NCBI RefSeq assembly: GCF_000418365.1
Contig: NC_021663.1
Span: 682,001-746,000, forward strand
Reading direction: 5' to 3'
Length of the DNA: 64,000 bases
Origin: Corynebacterium terpenotabidum Y-11
GTDB taxonomy: Bacteria; Actinomycetota; Actinomycetes; Mycobacteriales; Mycobacteriaceae
Shown here piece after piece: positions 9,783 to 17,647 of the stretch. How positions within the stretch are numbered: position 1 is the stretch's first letter; every line of letters starts with the position of its first letter. A program made the position numbers and the translations under genes. The notes beneath the pieces are model-generated. The model searched no databases. It saw nothing but the letters and a program-made list of their open reading frames with translations, and was not told where the DNA came from.

Positions 9783-10457
9783 CTACCGGCGTCGGTTCGT
9801 CAGGTCCAGCGACCGGTCGGCGACCGCGACGACCTCGGGATCGTGCGTGGCCACCACGGTCACGCATCCGGATTCCACGGTGACCCGGTGCAGCAGGTCG
9901 GCGAGCTGCCCGGCACGGCTGCGGTCCACCGCGGCGGTCGGCTCATCGACGAGCAGCACTGACGGCCGGTGGATCAGCGCCCGCGCGATGGCCACGCGTT
10001 GCCGCTGACCACCGGAGAGCTGGTCAGGACGCAGTGACCGCTGGTCGGCCAGGCCGACCTCGGCGAGCAGCTCCTCAGCCCGCGGTCGGGCGCGCCGGGC
10101 CTTCCCGCCGGCGATGACCGCCATGGCGACGACCTGATCGGTGACAGTCAGTCCGGGGAAGAGGTTGCCGGACTGGAAGACATACCCCAGCCGGGTGCGT
10201 CGGATCCGGTCACGCTCACGGACCGGGGCGTCGGAGACGGCGTCGTCCCCGAGCAGGACAGTCCCGGAGGTGGGCTGCCGCAGCAGGCCGCTGACACCGA
10301 GCAGGGTGGACTTGCCGGAGCCGGACGGGCCGACGACAGCGGCCATCTCGCCGGGCGGGAAGGTGGCGCTCACCCGGTCGAGGACGGTGACACGGTCGCC
10401 GCCGCAGCGGTAGTCCACCGTGATGTCGCGCAGGGTCAGGGGTGTTCCGGTGCTCAT
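9783..10457 (-). CDS. ABC transporter ATP-binding protein, MacB/LolD type
   Basis: 224 residues. Walker A reads GPSGSGKST, the signature motif [15 protein letters not shown], Walker B VLLVDEPT, and the switch histidine sits in VATHDPEV. These place it among the LolD/MacB/FtsE-like ATPases that pair with FtsX-fold permeases. The ATG at 10457 overlaps the stop of the upstream permease (ATGA), so the two proteins form one complex and one operon. The same frame is open upstream inside the permease gene, but only this ATG gives the normal N-terminus (TPLTLRDITVDY). Confidence 0.93.
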   Translation of the reverse strand: MSTGTPLTLRDITVDYRCGGDRVTVLDRVSATFPPGEMAAVVGPSGSGKSTLLGVSGLLRQPTSGTVLLGDDAVSDAPVRERDRIRRTRLGYVFQSGNLFPGLTVTDQVVAMAVIAGGKARRARPRAEELLAEVGLADQRSLRPDQLSGGQRQRVAIARALIHRPSVLLVDEPTAAVDRSRAGQLADLLHRVTVESGCVTVVATHDPEVVAVADRSLDLTNRRR

Positions 10458-11542
10458 CGTGATTCTCCCAGCATGGTCATGGGGTCGGCGGCGACCACCC
10501 AGCGCAGGGTGGCTGCGGCACCGACAAGGGACGCGGCAGTGACGGCGAGGGTGGTGGCCACCAGGGACGTCGCCGTGAGATCGAAGGGCACGGCGTCTCC
10601 CAGGAGGACGCCGAGACCGTACGCGACGGCCGAACCGACGACGGTGGACGCGGTGACGACGATCGCGGCCTGGGCCAGGGTCGCCCCGACCAGGCGGAGA
10701 CGGGAGACACCGAGGGCACGCTGCAGCGCGTAGACGTTCTGACGCTGCAGGATCCACACGGCGAAGAAGGCGGCGACGATCAGCGGGGCGATGACGTAAA
10801 GGAAGGCGAGGATGGAGTTCATCGTCAGCTTCTCGCCGGCGTAGCCGGGGGCCGCCTCGAGCATGGCGGAACTGTCGAGAACCTCCGTGCCACCGAGGGT
10901 GTCCGGGGCATCGCCCCCGGTGATGACCACTGCGGAGGCGGTGCCCTGTTGCCGGGCGTCGAGGTCGGCGGTGCCGTAGCGCAGCTGACGCCACGTGTCG
11001 AGGGACGTGTAGGCGGCGGGGACATGACCGTAGGAGCTCACACCGGTCACACCCACCACCCGCACCGTGAGGTCGGTGTTGTCGACCATGATCTCGTCAC
11101 CGACGGACAGTCCCTCGTCGAGCAGCTTCGAGGACACGACGATCTCGCCGGGCCCGGTGGCCGGAGCGCCGTCGGTGATATCCGGGGTCAGGGCACCGGA
11201 GGGGTCCGTGCCGAAGGTGGCCATGTCCACGGTGGTGCTGTCACTGCCGGTGACTTCGCCGCGGACCATGGAGACACCGAGGGGTTCGGCGGTCACGTCG
11301 TCGCGGGAGGTCCAGGCCTCCACGTCGTGTGCGGACACCGTGCTCCGGTTGAAGTCGGAGGTTCCGGTGGCGAAGGCCACGGAGTGTGCGTTGAAGGATC
11401 TCAGGGCGGAGACCGTGTCGTTGCCGAGGCCGATGGCGAAGCCGGAGACCATTCCCACCAGTGCTGCGACGAGGGCGACGACGACCCCGATCATGGTGAA
11501 CCGGCCCCAGGCGGAGCGTAGTTCCCGTAGGGCGATGAACAT
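10454..11542 (-). CDS. FtsX-fold ABC transporter permease (MacB/DevC-like)
   Basis: 362 residues with one N-terminal TM helix (MFIALRELRSAWGRFTMIGV), a large extracytoplasmic domain (about 45-230), and three C-terminal TM helices. This is the four-helix FtsX/MacB_PCD topology of mechanotransmission exporters and lipoprotein extractors. The start at 11542 is preceded by GAGGTG. It is coupled to the ATPase gene by an ATGA overlap. The divergent-side neighbour is a TetR repressor on the same strand, and a 15-bp palindrome lies just before the ribosome site, so TetR control is likely. The substrate is unknown. Confidence 0.88.
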   Translation of the reverse strand: MFIALRELRSAWGRFTMIGVVVALVAALVGMVSGFAIGLGNDTVSALRSFNAHSVAFATGTSDFNRSTVSAHDVEAWTSRDDVTAEPLGVSMVRGEVTGSDSTTVDMATFGTDPSGALTPDITDGAPATGPGEIVVSSKLLDEGLSVGDEIMVDNTDLTVRVVGVTGVSSYGHVPAAYTSLDTWRQLRYGTADLDARQQGTASAVVITGGDAPDTLGGTEVLDSSAMLEAAPGYAGEKLTMNSILAFLYVIAPLIVAAFFAVWILQRQNVYALQRALGVSRLRLVGATLAQAAIVVTASTVVGSAVAYGLGVLLGDAVPFDLTATSLVATTLAVTAASLVGAAATLRWVVAADPMTMLGESR

Positions 11543-11557
11543 TGGCACCTCACTTTT

Positions 11558-11572
11558 GCGACACCATGTCGC
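11558..11572. promoter_or_regulatory. Palindrome upstream of the ABC permease (putative TetR operator)
   Basis: GCGACACCATGTCGC has perfect six-base arms and a three-base centre. It lies 16 bp upstream of the permease start and downstream of the TetR gene, on the same strand. Position and symmetry suit a repressor site; binding is inferred. Confidence 0.5.
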
Positions 11573-11648
11573 TATGTGTGGCACAGTAGCCCCTCGGGCT
11601 GGAGGACGCCATTCTCAGGTGGGGTCGACCGGGGCGTCGGGGGCAGTG

Positions 11649-12278
11649 CTAACGGGGGTGGGGGGAGTCTGTGACGGAGGTGGCTCCGGTGAGGTCCGCG
11701 TCCACCACTGCCGCGGCAACCGCGCAGGTGAAGGCGGTGATGCGCGCGGCGTCCTCCGGGGAATCCACGGTGTCTGACGACGTCACCGCACGATCGACGA
11801 GGGCACCCACGGCGGACGCCACGAGGTCGGGGTTGGAGGTGTCCAACGCGGCGACCGAGTCACGGAGGACCGCGGCTATCCCCCGGTGCATCATGCCGAT
11901 CCGTGCCCGCGCCGAAGGGGTCAGCTCTGAGGCGGGTAACGCCTGCTGGAGCTCATGCTGGCCGGAGAACGCCTGCGTCAGGTTGCTGTGCACATAGGCG
12001 ATGACCGCGGACCGGGCGTCCGGGGCGGCGTCCGCGGCAGCCCGGACCTGTGCGGTCCATTCCTCGAATCCGCGGGTGAGCACCATCTCGACAAGAACGT
12101 CGACGGAGTGGACGTAGCGGTAGATACTGTTGCGGGCGATGCCGGCCTCGGCGGCGACCGCGGCGGTGGTGAGGCGGCGGGAGCCGTGGCTGAGCAGGAT
12201 CCGCTCCGTACCGTCGAGCAGGTCCTTCATCACCTTCGACCGGTGCTCCTCGAGGGTGTCCGCGTTGATCTTCGGCAT
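11649..12278 (-). CDS. TetR/AcrR-family transcriptional regulator
   Basis: 209 residues. The N-terminal helix-turn-helix is recognisable in LTTAAVAAEAGIARNSIYRYV (about 35-55, quoted here in part only as its key turn AEAGIARNSIYRY), followed by a typical alpha-helical ligand domain. The start at 12278 (MPKINADTLEEH) follows a GGAGG-like site. The gene is immediately upstream of the FtsX-type ABC exporter on the same strand, 106 bp apart, so it probably controls that exporter. The ligand cannot be inferred. Confidence 0.9.
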   Translation of the reverse strand: MPKINADTLEEHRSKVMKDLLDGTERILLSHGSRRLTTAAVAAEAGIARNSIYRYVHSVDVLVEMVLTRGFEEWTAQVRAAADAAPDARSAVIAYVHSNLTQAFSGQHELQQALPASELTPSARARIGMMHRGIAAVLRDSVAALDTSNPDLVASAVGALVDRAVTSSDTVDSPEDAARITAFTCAVAAAVVDADLTGATSVTDSPHPR

Positions 12279-12382
12279 CGCCTCCGCCTTTCCCTGCCGT
12301 TCCGGCGCCGTATGTGCCGGACCGATCCTCCACGTCAAGCCTATAACCCGCAGTCGTCGTCGGTGGCGGTGGAGTAGTCTCC

Positions 12383-12401
12383 CCGGTGACATGGTCACCG
12401 G
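12383..12401. promoter_or_regulatory. Perfect palindrome in the TetR-nei intergenic region
   Basis: CCGGTGAC-ATG-GTCACCGG has eight-base perfect arms. It lies between the divergent TetR and nei genes, 48 bp before the nei start, just after a TAGTCT that could be a -10 element at 12375-12380. It may be an operator for either gene. Confidence 0.45.
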
Positions 12402-12449
12402 ATGAACTGTCTGATGACCGGACCGACGGAGGTTAGAGAGGAGCCACCC

Positions 12450-13307
12450 GTGCCCGAGGGCGATTCCGTCCTGCAGCTGTCCAACCGCATGCAGTGGATG
12501 GGTGGCCGCATACTCACCCGCTCCGACATCCGCGTCCCCCGTTTCGCCACGGAGAACCTCGCCGGACGCACCGTCACCGAGGTGTGGCCCTACGGGAAAC
12601 ACCTGTTCATGGACATCGGCGGGCGCGTCCTGCACACCCACCTGAAGATGGAGGGCGTCTGGTCGATCCACACCGCCGGTACCCGGTGGAGACGCCCCGG
12701 CTACACCGCCCGCGTCGTCCTCGGCTTCGCACCGCAGCATGCCGGGGGCCCGGAGATCGAGGTCGTCGGGCATTCACTGGGTTTCGTGCGTCTCTTCGAC
12801 CGAGACCGGTACGGGGAGGTGGTCGCCCATCTCGGTCCTGACATCCTTGCCCCGGACTGGGCGTCCACCCCGTCGGACGGCATCTCGGGACGCGACGAGG
12901 CACTGCACCGCATCCTCGCCCGCCCCGAGCGGTCAATTGGTGCAGCTCTGCTCGACCAACGCAATGTCGCCGGCATCGGCAACGAGTACCGGGCGGAGGT
13001 CTGCTTCCTCGGCGGCGTCGACCCACGGCGTCCCGTCGGAACGGGGGAGGTCGCCACGACCACCGCCGCGCACCTGCTGGACCTGTCCCGGCGTGTGATG
13101 TGGGAGAACCGCCTGGAACCGCGGCGCCTGTTCACCGGCGACCGACGCCCCGGCATGGGCAACTACGTCTTCGGACGCGCGGAGAAGGCCTGCCGACGCT
13201 GTGGATCCCCGATCATGAAGAGCTTCCTCGGCGGGGTGGACGCCGACGGTGACGAGGGCGAGCTCGAACGCGTCATCTGGTGGTGCCCGGTCTGCCAGGC
13301 GTGCTGA
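12450..13307 (+). CDS. nei: Fpg/Nei-family DNA glycosylase (endonuclease VIII-like)
   Basis: 285 residues. After removal of fMet the chain begins PEGDS, giving the catalytic Pro and Glu of the Nei family. The beta-lobe lysine is in PYGKHLF. The helix-two-turn-helix contains RNVAGIGNEYRAE, and the C-terminal zinc finger has two CxxC pairs (CRRC and CPVC) separated by a longer loop than usual. The enzyme excises oxidised pyrimidines by a bifunctional glycosylase/beta-delta lyase reaction. GTG 12450 follows AGAGAGGAG. It lies two steps from lhr, another repair gene, but in a separate operon. The last bases of the gene form the first unit of a tandem repeat. Confidence 0.93.
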   Translation: MPEGDSVLQLSNRMQWMGGRILTRSDIRVPRFATENLAGRTVTEVWPYGKHLFMDIGGRVLHTHLKMEGVWSIHTAGTRWRRPGYTARVVLGFAPQHAGGPEIEVVGHSLGFVRLFDRDRYGEVVAHLGPDILAPDWASTPSDGISGRDEALHRILARPERSIGAALLDQRNVAGIGNEYRAEVCFLGGVDPRRPVGTGEVATTTAAHLLDLSRRVMWENRLEPRRLFTGDRRPGMGNYVFGRAEKACRRCGSPIMKSFLGGVDADGDEGELERVIWWCPVCQAC

Positions 13308-13394
13308 TCCCCCTTCTTCTGCCGACGTGCTGATCCCCCTTTCCCGCCGACGTGCTGATCCCCCTTTCCCGCCGGGGTGCTGACCCCCCTTCCC
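13301..13394. repeat. Tandem repeat, about 25 bp x 4, starting in the nei 3' end
   Basis: Units begin with GTGCTGATCC or GTGCTGACCC at 13301, 13327, 13352 and 13377 (spacing 26, 25, 25). The first contains the nei stop codon, so the array looks like expansion of the end of nei. Each unit carries CCCCCTT. No CRISPR-like spacers are present. Confidence 0.85.
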
Positions 13395-13399
13395 GCAAG

Positions 13400-13453
13400 T
13401 GTGTGTCGACCGGGTGGTTCTGTGGCCGGAAACCACCCTCTCGAGGCGCACCC
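13400..13453. repeat. Dispersed hairpin element, copy A (likely bidirectional terminator)
   Basis: Inverted repeat with core CGGGTGGTT (13411-13419) and AACCACCCT (13431-13439), and flanking complementary GTCGAC/CTCGAG and GTG/CAC stretches. It is centred between the convergent nei and DUF559-like genes. Copy B (14823-14879) shares both arms, including AAACCACCCTCTCGAGGCGC; copy C (31676-31724) shares the GGGTGGT core. Confidence 0.75.
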
Positions 13454-13455
13454 GT

Positions 13456-13531
13456 GCGGCCACTGGTGCTGCGGTCATTGGTGCGGTGGTCACTGGTGCT
13501 GCGGATCATTGGTCCGGCGGTCACTGGTGCT
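13456..13531. repeat. Tandem repeat, about 15 bp x 5, reaching into a gene 3' end
   Basis: Five units of the form GCGGTCACTGGTGCT at 13456, 13471, 13486, 13501 and 13517 (15-16 bp spacing, a few substitutions). The last one contains the stop of the reverse-strand DUF559-like gene (13521-13523). It mirrors the array at the end of nei on the other side of hairpin copy A. Confidence 0.85.
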
Positions 13532-14666
13532 GGAGCGCACGCCTGATGGAGTTCAGCACGAGCTCCCGCATCGCACCCGGCGAGCGGAGATGGTCCTTGG
13601 TGAACCGGATGACCTCCCACCCCAGGTCACGCAAGGCGTGGAACTGGTTGAAATCGATCTCAGGCTGCGAGCCCTCACTGTGGTGCCCACCGTCGTAGTA
13701 CAGGGCGATCTTCAACTCCGGGCACCCCAGATCCGGCAGGGTCTTCGGGGTCCACCCACGGGCGGCGTCCGGAAGAAGATCGACCCTGACCTGCGACCGC
13801 CACCGGTACGGTTCCGGCAGCAGGTCCCGGACAATCAGTCGCATCACCGTCTCCATCGGGGACTGTGCGCCGTCATCGGACAGTTCCAGCAGCGGCATCA
13901 GGACGCTTCGCGGGATACGGGCCTTCGATGCCGCGAGGATCTCCGCGTGAGTGACCCAGGTGGCCTGCGTGAACGCGTCCAGGAACTGCACCGAGCAGAC
14001 CTCATCGAAGGACATGCCCGGAACATCATGGGCCCACCAGCGGTGACGCCCGCCGAGGATCGTCCACAGGCACTGGACCGCCGCTACCGGCGGAGTCACC
14101 ACCCTCATCCGGGGAAACCGGTGGCACGGGGTGTGGGTCTCCAGTTCCGGTGGCAGCGGCCGGAACACCGGACGCAGCGGGGTTGTCGCCGCAGTGGCAG
14201 AGATCAGGGATCCGTGACGACGCCGGCCGGTGAGCAGAAGCACGGGAGCGGAATCACCCCAGTCCGGTTTCAGACCGTGGATCTCGCCGGCCGGCCAACC
14301 ACCGATCACGGCGTCCGGATGATTGAGGTGGTTCGCCCACGCGCGGGTCACACCGTCGAGGCCGAACCCCCCGAAGGCGGACGGGTCATGGTTGTCAGGA
14401 GTGGGGATGACCACGCCCCGGGCGACAGTCGTGAAGTCGTGTCTGAGCTTCCAGTCGGTGATCCCGTCCTGTGCTGCGAGGGCGGTGCGTTTCACGGGAA
14501 GGACGCTCGGCATGGTCCGTCGGGTGTAGTCGGGGCCTCGGCCGGGTGGTTGGTCCGGGTGCCGACCTCCCTGTCTCCGGCCGCCTGACTGTGATCGGGC
14601 CGGGTGCTGCCCTTGTCCGGGGTTCTGGTGCTGGTACTGCCCGTACCCTTGTCCTCTGTCATGCAT
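13521..14666 (-). CDS. DUF559-like (Vsr/AbiEi-type endonuclease fold) protein
   Basis: About 381 residues. The last 100 match the restriction-endonuclease-like DUF559 fold: CPELKIALYYDGGHH resembles the catalytic beta-strand region, with E/D and YDG residues, followed by DFNQFHALRDLGWEVIRF. The middle resembles the AbiEi-antitoxin-like region found in similar actinobacterial proteins. The N-terminus is a Gln/Gly/Arg-rich low-complexity stretch. ATG 14666 is chosen for its GGAG at proper distance; ATG 14513 would remove the low-complexity part. No toxin or methylase partner is adjacent, so a restriction or antitoxin role is not supported by context. Confidence 0.72.
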   Translation of the reverse strand: MHDRGQGYGQYQHQNPGQGQHPARSQSGGRRQGGRHPDQPPGRGPDYTRRTMPSVLPVKRTALAAQDGITDWKLRHDFTTVARGVVIPTPDNHDPSAFGGFGLDGVTRAWANHLNHPDAVIGGWPAGEIHGLKPDWGDSAPVLLLTGRRRHGSLISATAATTPLRPVFRPLPPELETHTPCHRFPRMRVVTPPVAAVQCLWTILGGRHRWWAHDVPGMSFDEVCSVQFLDAFTQATWVTHAEILAASKARIPRSVLMPLLELSDDGAQSPMETVMRLIVRDLLPEPYRWRSQVRVDLLPDAARGWTPKTLPDLGCPELKIALYYDGGHHSEGSQPEIDFNQFHALRDLGWEVIRFTKDHLRSPGAMRELVLNSIRRALQHQ

Positions 14667-14822
14667 GAGGTGACTCCGTTCAGTGTCCGCATCGGCTTTC
14701 ATGCAGCGCATCACATCACGGGACGCCAGAACTGTCGAGGAATGGGCCGGGACCTGTGGATAACTCTCATCCAGTTCGCCTCATCCCTTGTGGGTAACCC
14801 GTGTCGGGGGGCGTGCGGTGGT

Positions 14823-14879
14823 GGGTGCGTGTCGACAGGGTGGTTTGGGAGGTGGAAACCACCCTCTCGAGGCGCACCC
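14823..14879. repeat. Dispersed hairpin element, copy B (likely pgi terminator)
   Basis: 24-bp arms (14823-14846 and 14856-14879) pair with three mismatches around a nine-base loop. The core is AGGGTGGTTT/AAACCACCCT. It lies about 95 bp downstream of the reverse-strand pgi stop. Between it and pgi (14881-14970) is a G/A-rich stretch with GAGGGCGAGGCAG-like units repeated. No gene is seen in 14667-14973. Confidence 0.75.
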
Positions 14880-14973
14880 GCTGGGGACGAGGGGTGAGGG
14901 GGCGAGGGCGAGGCAGAGGTGCGGCGGAGAGGCAGGGGACGAGGGCGAGGCAGGGGTGAGGGCGGGGAGTGGC

Positions 14974-16644
14974 CTACCGCACCCGGTGGGCGCGGATGAA
15001 CTCCACGAGATCGTCAGTGGAGGCGTCACCGGTGTCCACGGACAGGGAATTGTCCCCGCTGAACAGCGGCAGGAGGTTCGAGGCCTGCTCCTTGCCCAGC
15101 TCCACACCCCACTGGTCGAAACTGTTCACACCCCACACCACACCCTGGACGAACGTGATGTGCTCGTACAGGGCGATCAGCGCACCCAGCACCCGCGGGG
15201 TGAGCTTGTCGGCGAGGATCGTCGTCGACGGCCGGTTACCCGGCATGACCTTGTGCGGGATCAACCGCTCCTCGACACCCGACTCCCGCAGCTCCTCCTC
15301 GGAGCGCCCGAAGGCCAGGACCTTCGACTGCGCCAGAAAGTTCGCCAGCAGCATGTCGTGCATGCTGGTCGAGCCGTCGGCGGCGACAAGGTCCTCATGC
15401 GGATTGACGAAACCGACGAAGTCGGCGGGGATGAGGTGCGTGCCCTGGTGCAGCAGCTGGAAGAACGCGTGCTGGCCGTTGGTCCCCGGCTCGCCCCAGT
15501 AGATCTCGCCGGTCTCCGTGGACACCTGCGACCCGTCGAGGCACACCGACTTGCCGTTGGATTCCATCGTCAACTGCTGCAGGTACGCGGGGAACCGACC
15601 GAGGTCATGGGAGTAGGGGAGCACCGCGTGGGACTGCGCGCCCAGCACCCCCGTGTACCAGACGCCGAGCATGCCCATGAGCACCGGAACATTCATCTCC
15701 AGCGGCTCGGAGGAGAAGTGGTCGTCCACGTCACGGAACCCGGCGAGGAACTCCATGAAGTCCCGCGGTCCGATCGCGGCCATGAGGGACAGTCCGATGG
15801 CGGAGTCCACGGAATAGCGTCCGCCCACCCAGTCCCAGAAGCCGAACATGTTCTTCGTGTCGATGCCGAAGGCCGACACCTCCTCGGCGTTGGTGGACAC
15901 CGCGACGAAGTGCCGGGAGACGACCTCACGGACGGCGTCCTCGTCGGAGGTGTCGGTACCGAGTTCGGCCAGCAGCCAGCGTCGTGCCGCATGGGCGTTG
16001 GCCAGCGTCTCCGAGGTGGTGAAGGTCTTCGAGGAGATGATGAACAGCGTCGATTCCGCATCGAGGTTCTCCAGCGTCTCGACCAGGTCAGAGGGGTCCA
16101 CGTTGGACACGAAGTGCGGGTGGATCCCCGCGACCTGGTAGGCACGCAGAGCCTTCGCCGCCATCGCCGGTCCCAGATCGGATCCGCCGATGCCGATGTT
16201 CACGACCTCCTTGACGGTGTGCCCGGTCGAACCGCGCCACGTCCCGGAGCGCAGTCCCCTGGCGAAGTCCCGCATCCGGCCGAGGACCTCGTGGACATCG
16301 GCGGCGACATCCTGCCCGTCGACCGTCAGGTCCTGATCCACGGGGATGCGCAGGGCGGTGTGCAGCACCGCCCGGTCCTCGGTGGTGTTGATGTGCTTCC
16401 CGGCGAACATCGCCGCCCGCTGTGCTTCCACCCCGGCGGCCTGTGCCAGGGTGGTGAGCTGGCGGAGCAGGGGAGTGTCCACCAGGTTCTTCGACAGGTC
16501 GACGTGCAGCGGGCCGACCTCGAAGGTCAGGTCGCCGGACCGGCCCGGATCCTCACGGAAAAGCTCCCGCAGGGTGGTCTCCCGCAGCCGGGGCGCCTGA
16601 TCGAGCAGGGCGGTCCATTCGGGGAGGGACGTGAGTTCAGTCAT
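14974..16644 (-). CDS. pgi: Glucose-6-phosphate isomerase
   Basis: 556 residues, normal size for bacterial Pgi. It interconverts glucose-6-phosphate and fructose-6-phosphate in glycolysis. Visible signatures are the sugar-phosphate-binding [19 protein letters not shown], the GGRYS region near the catalytic glutamate, and [10 protein letters not shown] with the catalytic lysine. ATG 16644 follows AAAGG. It is on the same strand as hisN but separated by 71 bp. Its product, glucose-6-phosphate, is one step from the glucose-1-phosphate used by the nearby glycogen genes. Confidence 0.97.
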   Translation of the reverse strand: MTELTSLPEWTALLDQAPRLRETTLRELFREDPGRSGDLTFEVGPLHVDLSKNLVDTPLLRQLTTLAQAAGVEAQRAAMFAGKHINTTEDRAVLHTALRIPVDQDLTVDGQDVAADVHEVLGRMRDFARGLRSGTWRGSTGHTVKEVVNIGIGGSDLGPAMAAKALRAYQVAGIHPHFVSNVDPSDLVETLENLDAESTLFIISSKTFTTSETLANAHAARRWLLAELGTDTSDEDAVREVVSRHFVAVSTNAEEVSAFGIDTKNMFGFWDWVGGRYSVDSAIGLSLMAAIGPRDFMEFLAGFRDVDDHFSSEPLEMNVPVLMGMLGVWYTGVLGAQSHAVLPYSHDLGRFPAYLQQLTMESNGKSVCLDGSQVSTETGEIYWGEPGTNGQHAFFQLLHQGTHLIPADFVGFVNPHEDLVAADGSTSMHDMLLANFLAQSKVLAFGRSEEELRESGVEERLIPHKVMPGNRPSTTILADKLTPRVLGALIALYEHITFVQGVVWGVNSFDQWGVELGKEQASNLLPLFSGDNSLSVDTGDASTDDLVEFIRAHRVR

Positions 16645-16715
16645 GTCTACCTTTCAGCGTGGCGGTTGTCGTGGGGACGCGGCGGGCGGGTCATGTCCTA
16701 TTTTCCCACGGTAAC

Positions 16716-17525
16716 CTACGTCGCGGTGCCGCTGCCGAGAGCGGCGAGTACGTCGGTGTGGAGCAGGCCGTTGGATCCCACCGCGGATCCGGCGTGCGGC
16801 CCCGGTTCCCCGGACAGGGAGGTGAACGTTCCACCGGCCTCGCGGACGATGATGTCCAGTGCGGCGAGGTCCCACAGGTTCACCTCGGGTTCCGCGGCGA
16901 CATCCACGGTGCCCTCGGCGACCATGCAGTAGGACCAGAAGTCTCCGAAGCCGCGCAGCCGCCAGGCGGTATCAGTGAGGGCCAGGAGTTCATCGCGCAA
17001 CCCGGCGTCCTTCCATCCGGTGAGGGAGGAGAGGGAGATCGACGCGTCCGCCACGGCGGCGACCTTGGAGACCTGCATCTGTCGGGCGATGTCGGCGCCG
17101 AAGGCGCGCCACGCACCCATTCCCTCGGCCGCCCACCAGCGCCGTGACAGGGCCGGGGCGGAGACCACGCCGACCACGGGGACGCCGTCGACGAGCAGGG
17201 AGATCAGCGTTGCCCACACGGGGACGCCGCGGACGAAATTCTTCGTGCCGTCGATCGGATCGACGACCCACTGGCGCCCGACCATCTCGACATCGCCACC
17301 GAACTCTTCGCCGAGGATGGCGTCATCGGGGCGGCGGGCGCTGATCATTTCCCGGACCATCCGTTCGGTGGCGGTGTCCGCGTCGGAGACGGGCGTGAGG
17401 TCCGGCTTGGACTCGACGGCGAGGTCAGCGGCCTCGAAGCGGCTCATGGTGACCGCATCCGCGGCATTGGCGATATTGAGCGCCAGGGTGAGATCGTCGG
17501 AGTACAGGGTGGACGGTGTCGTCAT
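16716..17525 (-). CDS. hisN: Histidinol-phosphatase, inositol-monophosphatase fold
   Basis: 269 residues with the metal-binding signatures of the IMPase family: ILGEEFGGD (about 67-75), [12 protein letters not shown] (about 86-97), and [15 protein letters not shown] near the C-terminus. Sequence throughout, including [21 protein letters not shown] and [12 protein letters not shown], agrees with my recollection of C. glutamicum HisN, which dephosphorylates L-histidinol phosphate in histidine synthesis. In C. glutamicum the next gene is a second IMPase-family gene before prfB; here that partner is displaced to 29487-30371 by the glycogen cluster. Start ATG at 17525. Confidence 0.88.
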   Translation of the reverse strand: MTTPSTLYSDDLTLALNIANAADAVTMSRFEAADLAVESKPDLTPVSDADTATERMVREMISARRPDDAILGEEFGGDVEMVGRQWVVDPIDGTKNFVRGVPVWATLISLLVDGVPVVGVVSAPALSRRWWAAEGMGAWRAFGADIARQMQVSKVAAVADASISLSSLTGWKDAGLRDELLALTDTAWRLRGFGDFWSYCMVAEGTVDVAAEPEVNLWDLAALDIIVREAGGTFTSLSGEPGPHAGSAVGSNGLLHTDVLAALGSGTAT

Positions 17526-17647
17526 GGTTCACAGGATAGGCGTCTGACCTGTGGGACGCAGTGCGGGGGGACGCTCGGGCGGGGCATGACCGGCGACACC
17601 GGGTCGGGTGCCGGTGCACTGGCGGAGGTGCCTGTGGCGGATGACCC

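Noticed and set aside
13301..13531. Possible CRISPR array
   Set aside because: The repeats are head-to-tail without unique spacers, and no cas genes are near.
14788..16932. 714-codon open frame antisense to pgi
   Set aside because: pgi is clear on the reverse strand and the frame is a composition artefact.
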